A stretch of 7,887 nucleotides of DNA from an uncultured Spirochaetales bacterium. Lineage in GTDB: Bacteria; Spirochaetota; Spirochaetia; Sphaerochaetales; Sphaerochaetaceae. The stretch is taken from contig CAMEXG010000094.1 of NCBI GenBank assembly GCA_945947045.1, forward strand, positions 1-7,887, in the 5' to 3' direction. This document shows positions 6,562 through 7,887 of the stretch, one piece after another. Positions within the stretch are counted from its first letter, which is position 1; every line of letters begins with the position of its first letter. Below the pieces are notes generated by a model that worked only from the letters and a program-made list of their open reading frames with translations, made no database searches and was not told where the DNA came from. Position numbers and translations under genes: made by a program.

Positions 6562-6565
6562 ATCA
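6543..6565. promoter_or_regulatory. candidate operator overlapping the nanE promoter
   Basis: Two overlapping inverted repeats are visible: GTTAT (6543-6547) with ATAAC (6555-6559), and TGATA (6553-6557) with TATCA (6561-6565) around a three-base centre. Both cover the spacer and -10 of the nanE promoter. A repressor bound here would block RNA polymerase. The adjacent RpiR-family regulator is the obvious candidate, but the motif is not matched to a known site. Confidence 0.45.
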
Positions 6566-6617
6566 TTAGTTTTTGAAGTAAAACTACATTTTAAATATAA
6601 TTTTGGAGTTTTTTTTC

Positions 6618-7337
6618 ATGAAAAAAGATAAATTTATCTCCTTGGTAAAAGGTGGAATAATTGTTTCTTGCCAGGCTCTTCCCGGAGAACCTCTTTACTG
6701 CACGGAAGGGGGTATCATGCCGCTTATGGCAAAGGCCGCAGAACAAGGGGGGGCCGTAGGGATCAGGTGTAATGGACTTGTCGACATCGTGGGAATCAAG
6801 AACACTGTCAAACTTCCGATAATCGGCATAATAAAAAGAAAATACGATGGATACGGTGCATACATCACACCATCCATGAAAGAAGTCGACGAATTAGTTG
6901 AAAAAGGTGTGGAGGTAATTGCTGTTGATGCCACAGACTTGACTCATCCAGGAGACATCTCATCTTCCGAATTCATCAGTAGAATCAAAGAAAATTACCC
7001 GGACCAATTGATTATGGCTGACTGCTCGTCTTTTTCCGATGCAGAAAAAGCATATAAGGCGGGAGCTGATTTCGTAGGTACCACCATGAACGGATATACA
7101 GATAACAGTATTTCCCAATTTGATAGTCCAAACTTTCAGTTGGTAAAGGAAATAGTGTCAAAACTTCCTGTCCCCGTTATTGCAGAAGGCAGAATTCATA
7201 CACCCGAAGACGCAGTAAAGATGCTTGAAGAAGGGGCATTTTGTGTAGTTGTCGGAGGAGCTATAACACGTCCCATGGAAATCACAGAAAGATTTGTCCA
7301 TGCAATTAATCAATCAAGATTACGCAGTATGCGTTAA
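6618..7337 (+). CDS. nanE: N-acetylmannosamine-6-phosphate 2-epimerase NanE
   Basis: NanE converts ManNAc-6-P to GlcNAc-6-P, the step that links sialic-acid degradation to amino-sugar metabolism in the cytoplasm. The 239-residue protein is a full-length TIM barrel with the family signatures: SCQALPGEPLY (17-27), GGAVGIR (44-50), the IIKRKY segment with K73 as the likely catalytic lysine, VDATDLTHP (103-111), MADCSSF (133-139), GTTMNGYT (154-161), IAEGRIHTP with E190 as the likely catalytic acid (188-196), and VVGGAITRP (211-219). The ATG at 6618 is chosen because GGAG (6605-6608) sits nine bases upstream; an in-frame TTG at 6603 overlaps that site and would add only five residues. It is the first gene of an operon that continues into a binding-protein gene 23 bases later. 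Confidence 0.96.
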   Translation: MKKDKFISLVKGGIIVSCQALPGEPLYCTEGGIMPLMAKAAEQGGAVGIRCNGLVDIVGIKNTVKLPIIGIIKRKYDGYGAYITPSMKEVDELVEKGVEVIAVDATDLTHPGDISSSEFISRIKENYPDQLIMADCSSFSDAEKAYKAGADFVGTTMNGYTDNSISQFDSPNFQLVKEIVSKLPVPVIAEGRIHTPEDAVKMLEEGAFCVVVGGAITRPMEITERFVHAINQSRLRSMR

Positions 7338-7350
7338 CAAAATAAAAAAA

Positions 7351-7355
7351 GGAGG
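7351..7355 (+). promoter_or_regulatory. strong ribosome binding site of the binding-protein gene
   Basis: GGAGG, five bases before the ATG at 7361, sits in an A-rich stretch within the 23-base gap after nanE. It is stronger than the nanE site (GGAG), consistent with the high expression usually needed for a binding protein made from the same transcript. Confidence 0.8.
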
Positions 7356-7360
7356 AACTT

Positions 7361-7887
7361 ATGAGAAAAGTTCTTGCAATCATTCTTACCCTATTAATGG
7401 TATGTTCTTTGGCTTTCGCTTCCGGAGCGAGTGAACAAGGAAAGGGCAAAGGAGAAGTCGTCATTTACTCTCCTAATTCAGACTCCGAAATTGCTGCTGT
7501 AATCCCGGCTTTTGAAGAAGCAACAGGAATCAAGGTTATTCTTCAGTCAATGGGAACAGGTGACGTATTGGCTAGACTTGAAGCAGAAAAGGCTAATCCT
7601 CAGGCAGATATTAACTGGGGTGCCGTCAACTTAGGCTTCTGGAAAGGACATGAAGATCTATATGAAAACTATGTATCTCCTAACGACAAGAACCTTCCTG
7701 AAGCATATCAGAGTTACAACGGATTCTTTACATACACAAAACTGTCAGGAAGTGCAGCCCTCTTGATCAATAAAGACGTGTTTAAAGAATTAGGTTTGGA
7801 TCCTGAGGAGTTTACAGGATACAAAGATCTTCTCAGACCTGAGCTTAAGGGCAAAATAGCAATGGGAGACCCAACCGCTTCATCAAG
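7361..7887 (+). CDS. ABC transporter family-1 substrate-binding protein (FbpA/AfuA-like), partial
   Basis: The gene runs off the right edge; 175 codons are visible. Residues 1-20 form a signal peptide (MRKVLAIILTLLMVCSLAFA) with likely cleavage after AFA; a lipoprotein reading at the C in LMVCS is less likely because the lipobox is poor. The mature start SGASEQ is followed by the family-1 (iron/polyamine-type) fold: VVIYSPNSDSEIAAVIPAFEEATGIKV, then GDVLARLEAEKANPQADINWG, LSGSAALLINKDV and YKDLLRPELKGKIAMGDP. Such proteins bind ferric ion, spermidine, phosphonates or, in AfuA, hexose phosphates. The ligand residues lie in the missing C-terminal half. Co-transcription with nanE points to an anionic sugar or sialic acid rather than iron. 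Permease and ATPase genes are expected just beyond the edge. Confidence 0.88.
   Translation, partial: MRKVLAIILTLLMVCSLAFASGASEQGKGKGEVVIYSPNSDSEIAAVIPAFEEATGIKVILQSMGTGDVLARLEAEKANPQADINWGAVNLGFWKGHEDLYENYVSPNDKNLPEAYQSYNGFFTYTKLSGSAALLINKDVFKELGLDPEEFTGYKDLLRPELKGKIAMGDPTASS

Noticed and set aside
6603..6617. TTG start for nanE
   Set aside because: It overlaps the GGAG ribosome binding site of the ATG at 6618 and adds MEFFF, which is not typical of NanE.
7361..7430. Lipoprotein reading of the binding protein
   Set aside because: The only cysteine is in the hydrophobic core (LMVCS) with Val before it, and an ordinary AFA cleavage site follows; spirochaete lipoboxes are loose, so it is disfavoured rather than excluded.

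Overview
The window looks like a piece of chromosome from an AT-rich, host- or gut-associated bacterium, most likely a spirochaete of the Sphaerochaeta/Treponema type. That placement is an inference. It rests on base composition, on the '...AFASGASEQ' end of the signal peptide of the last gene (a style common in spirochaete binding proteins), and on the gene mix. No rRNA, tRNA or CRISPR array is visible. All genes share a similar AT-rich composition, so I see no obvious recently acquired gene apart from the possible transposon end at the left edge.

Layout. Positions 1-54 resemble the right end of an IS200/IS605-type element, or the 3' part of its TnpB omega RNA, with the element body lying off the left edge. 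A minus-strand gene (130-1167) encodes a GH5 glycoside hydrolase without a signal peptide and ends at a probable terminator (69-91). A 263-base divergent intergenic region with a pair of 11-base direct repeats separates it from a plus-strand EF-G/TetM-like translation GTPase (1431-3314), whose start has no Shine-Dalgarno and may be leaderless. Next comes a 670-residue protein (3403-5415) that joins an N-terminally anchored alpha/beta hydrolase to a multi-helix membrane domain and is followed by a strong terminator.

The right third looks like the start of a sialic-acid/amino-sugar module. It holds an RpiR-family regulator (5561-6397) with a near-consensus promoter placed so that its mRNA would be leaderless. 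A 220-base regulatory region follows, with a good promoter overlapped by palindromes. Then comes nanE (6618-7337), and 23 bases later a family-1 ABC binding protein (7361 to the edge). The likely scheme is uptake of an anionic sugar or sialic acid by the ABC system, epimerisation of ManNAc-6-P to GlcNAc-6-P by NanE, and control by the RpiR protein sensing a sugar phosphate through its SIS domain. RpiR-family NanR proteins are known to regulate sialic-acid genes; the transport substrate here is inferred, and the permease, ATPase and lyase genes would lie beyond the window.

Most notable items: the hydrolase-membrane fusion, two probable leaderless genes, the Cys/His-rich tail of the TetM-like GTPase, the candidate operator upstream of nanE, and the pairing of nanE with an iron-type (FbpA/AfuA-like) binding protein.
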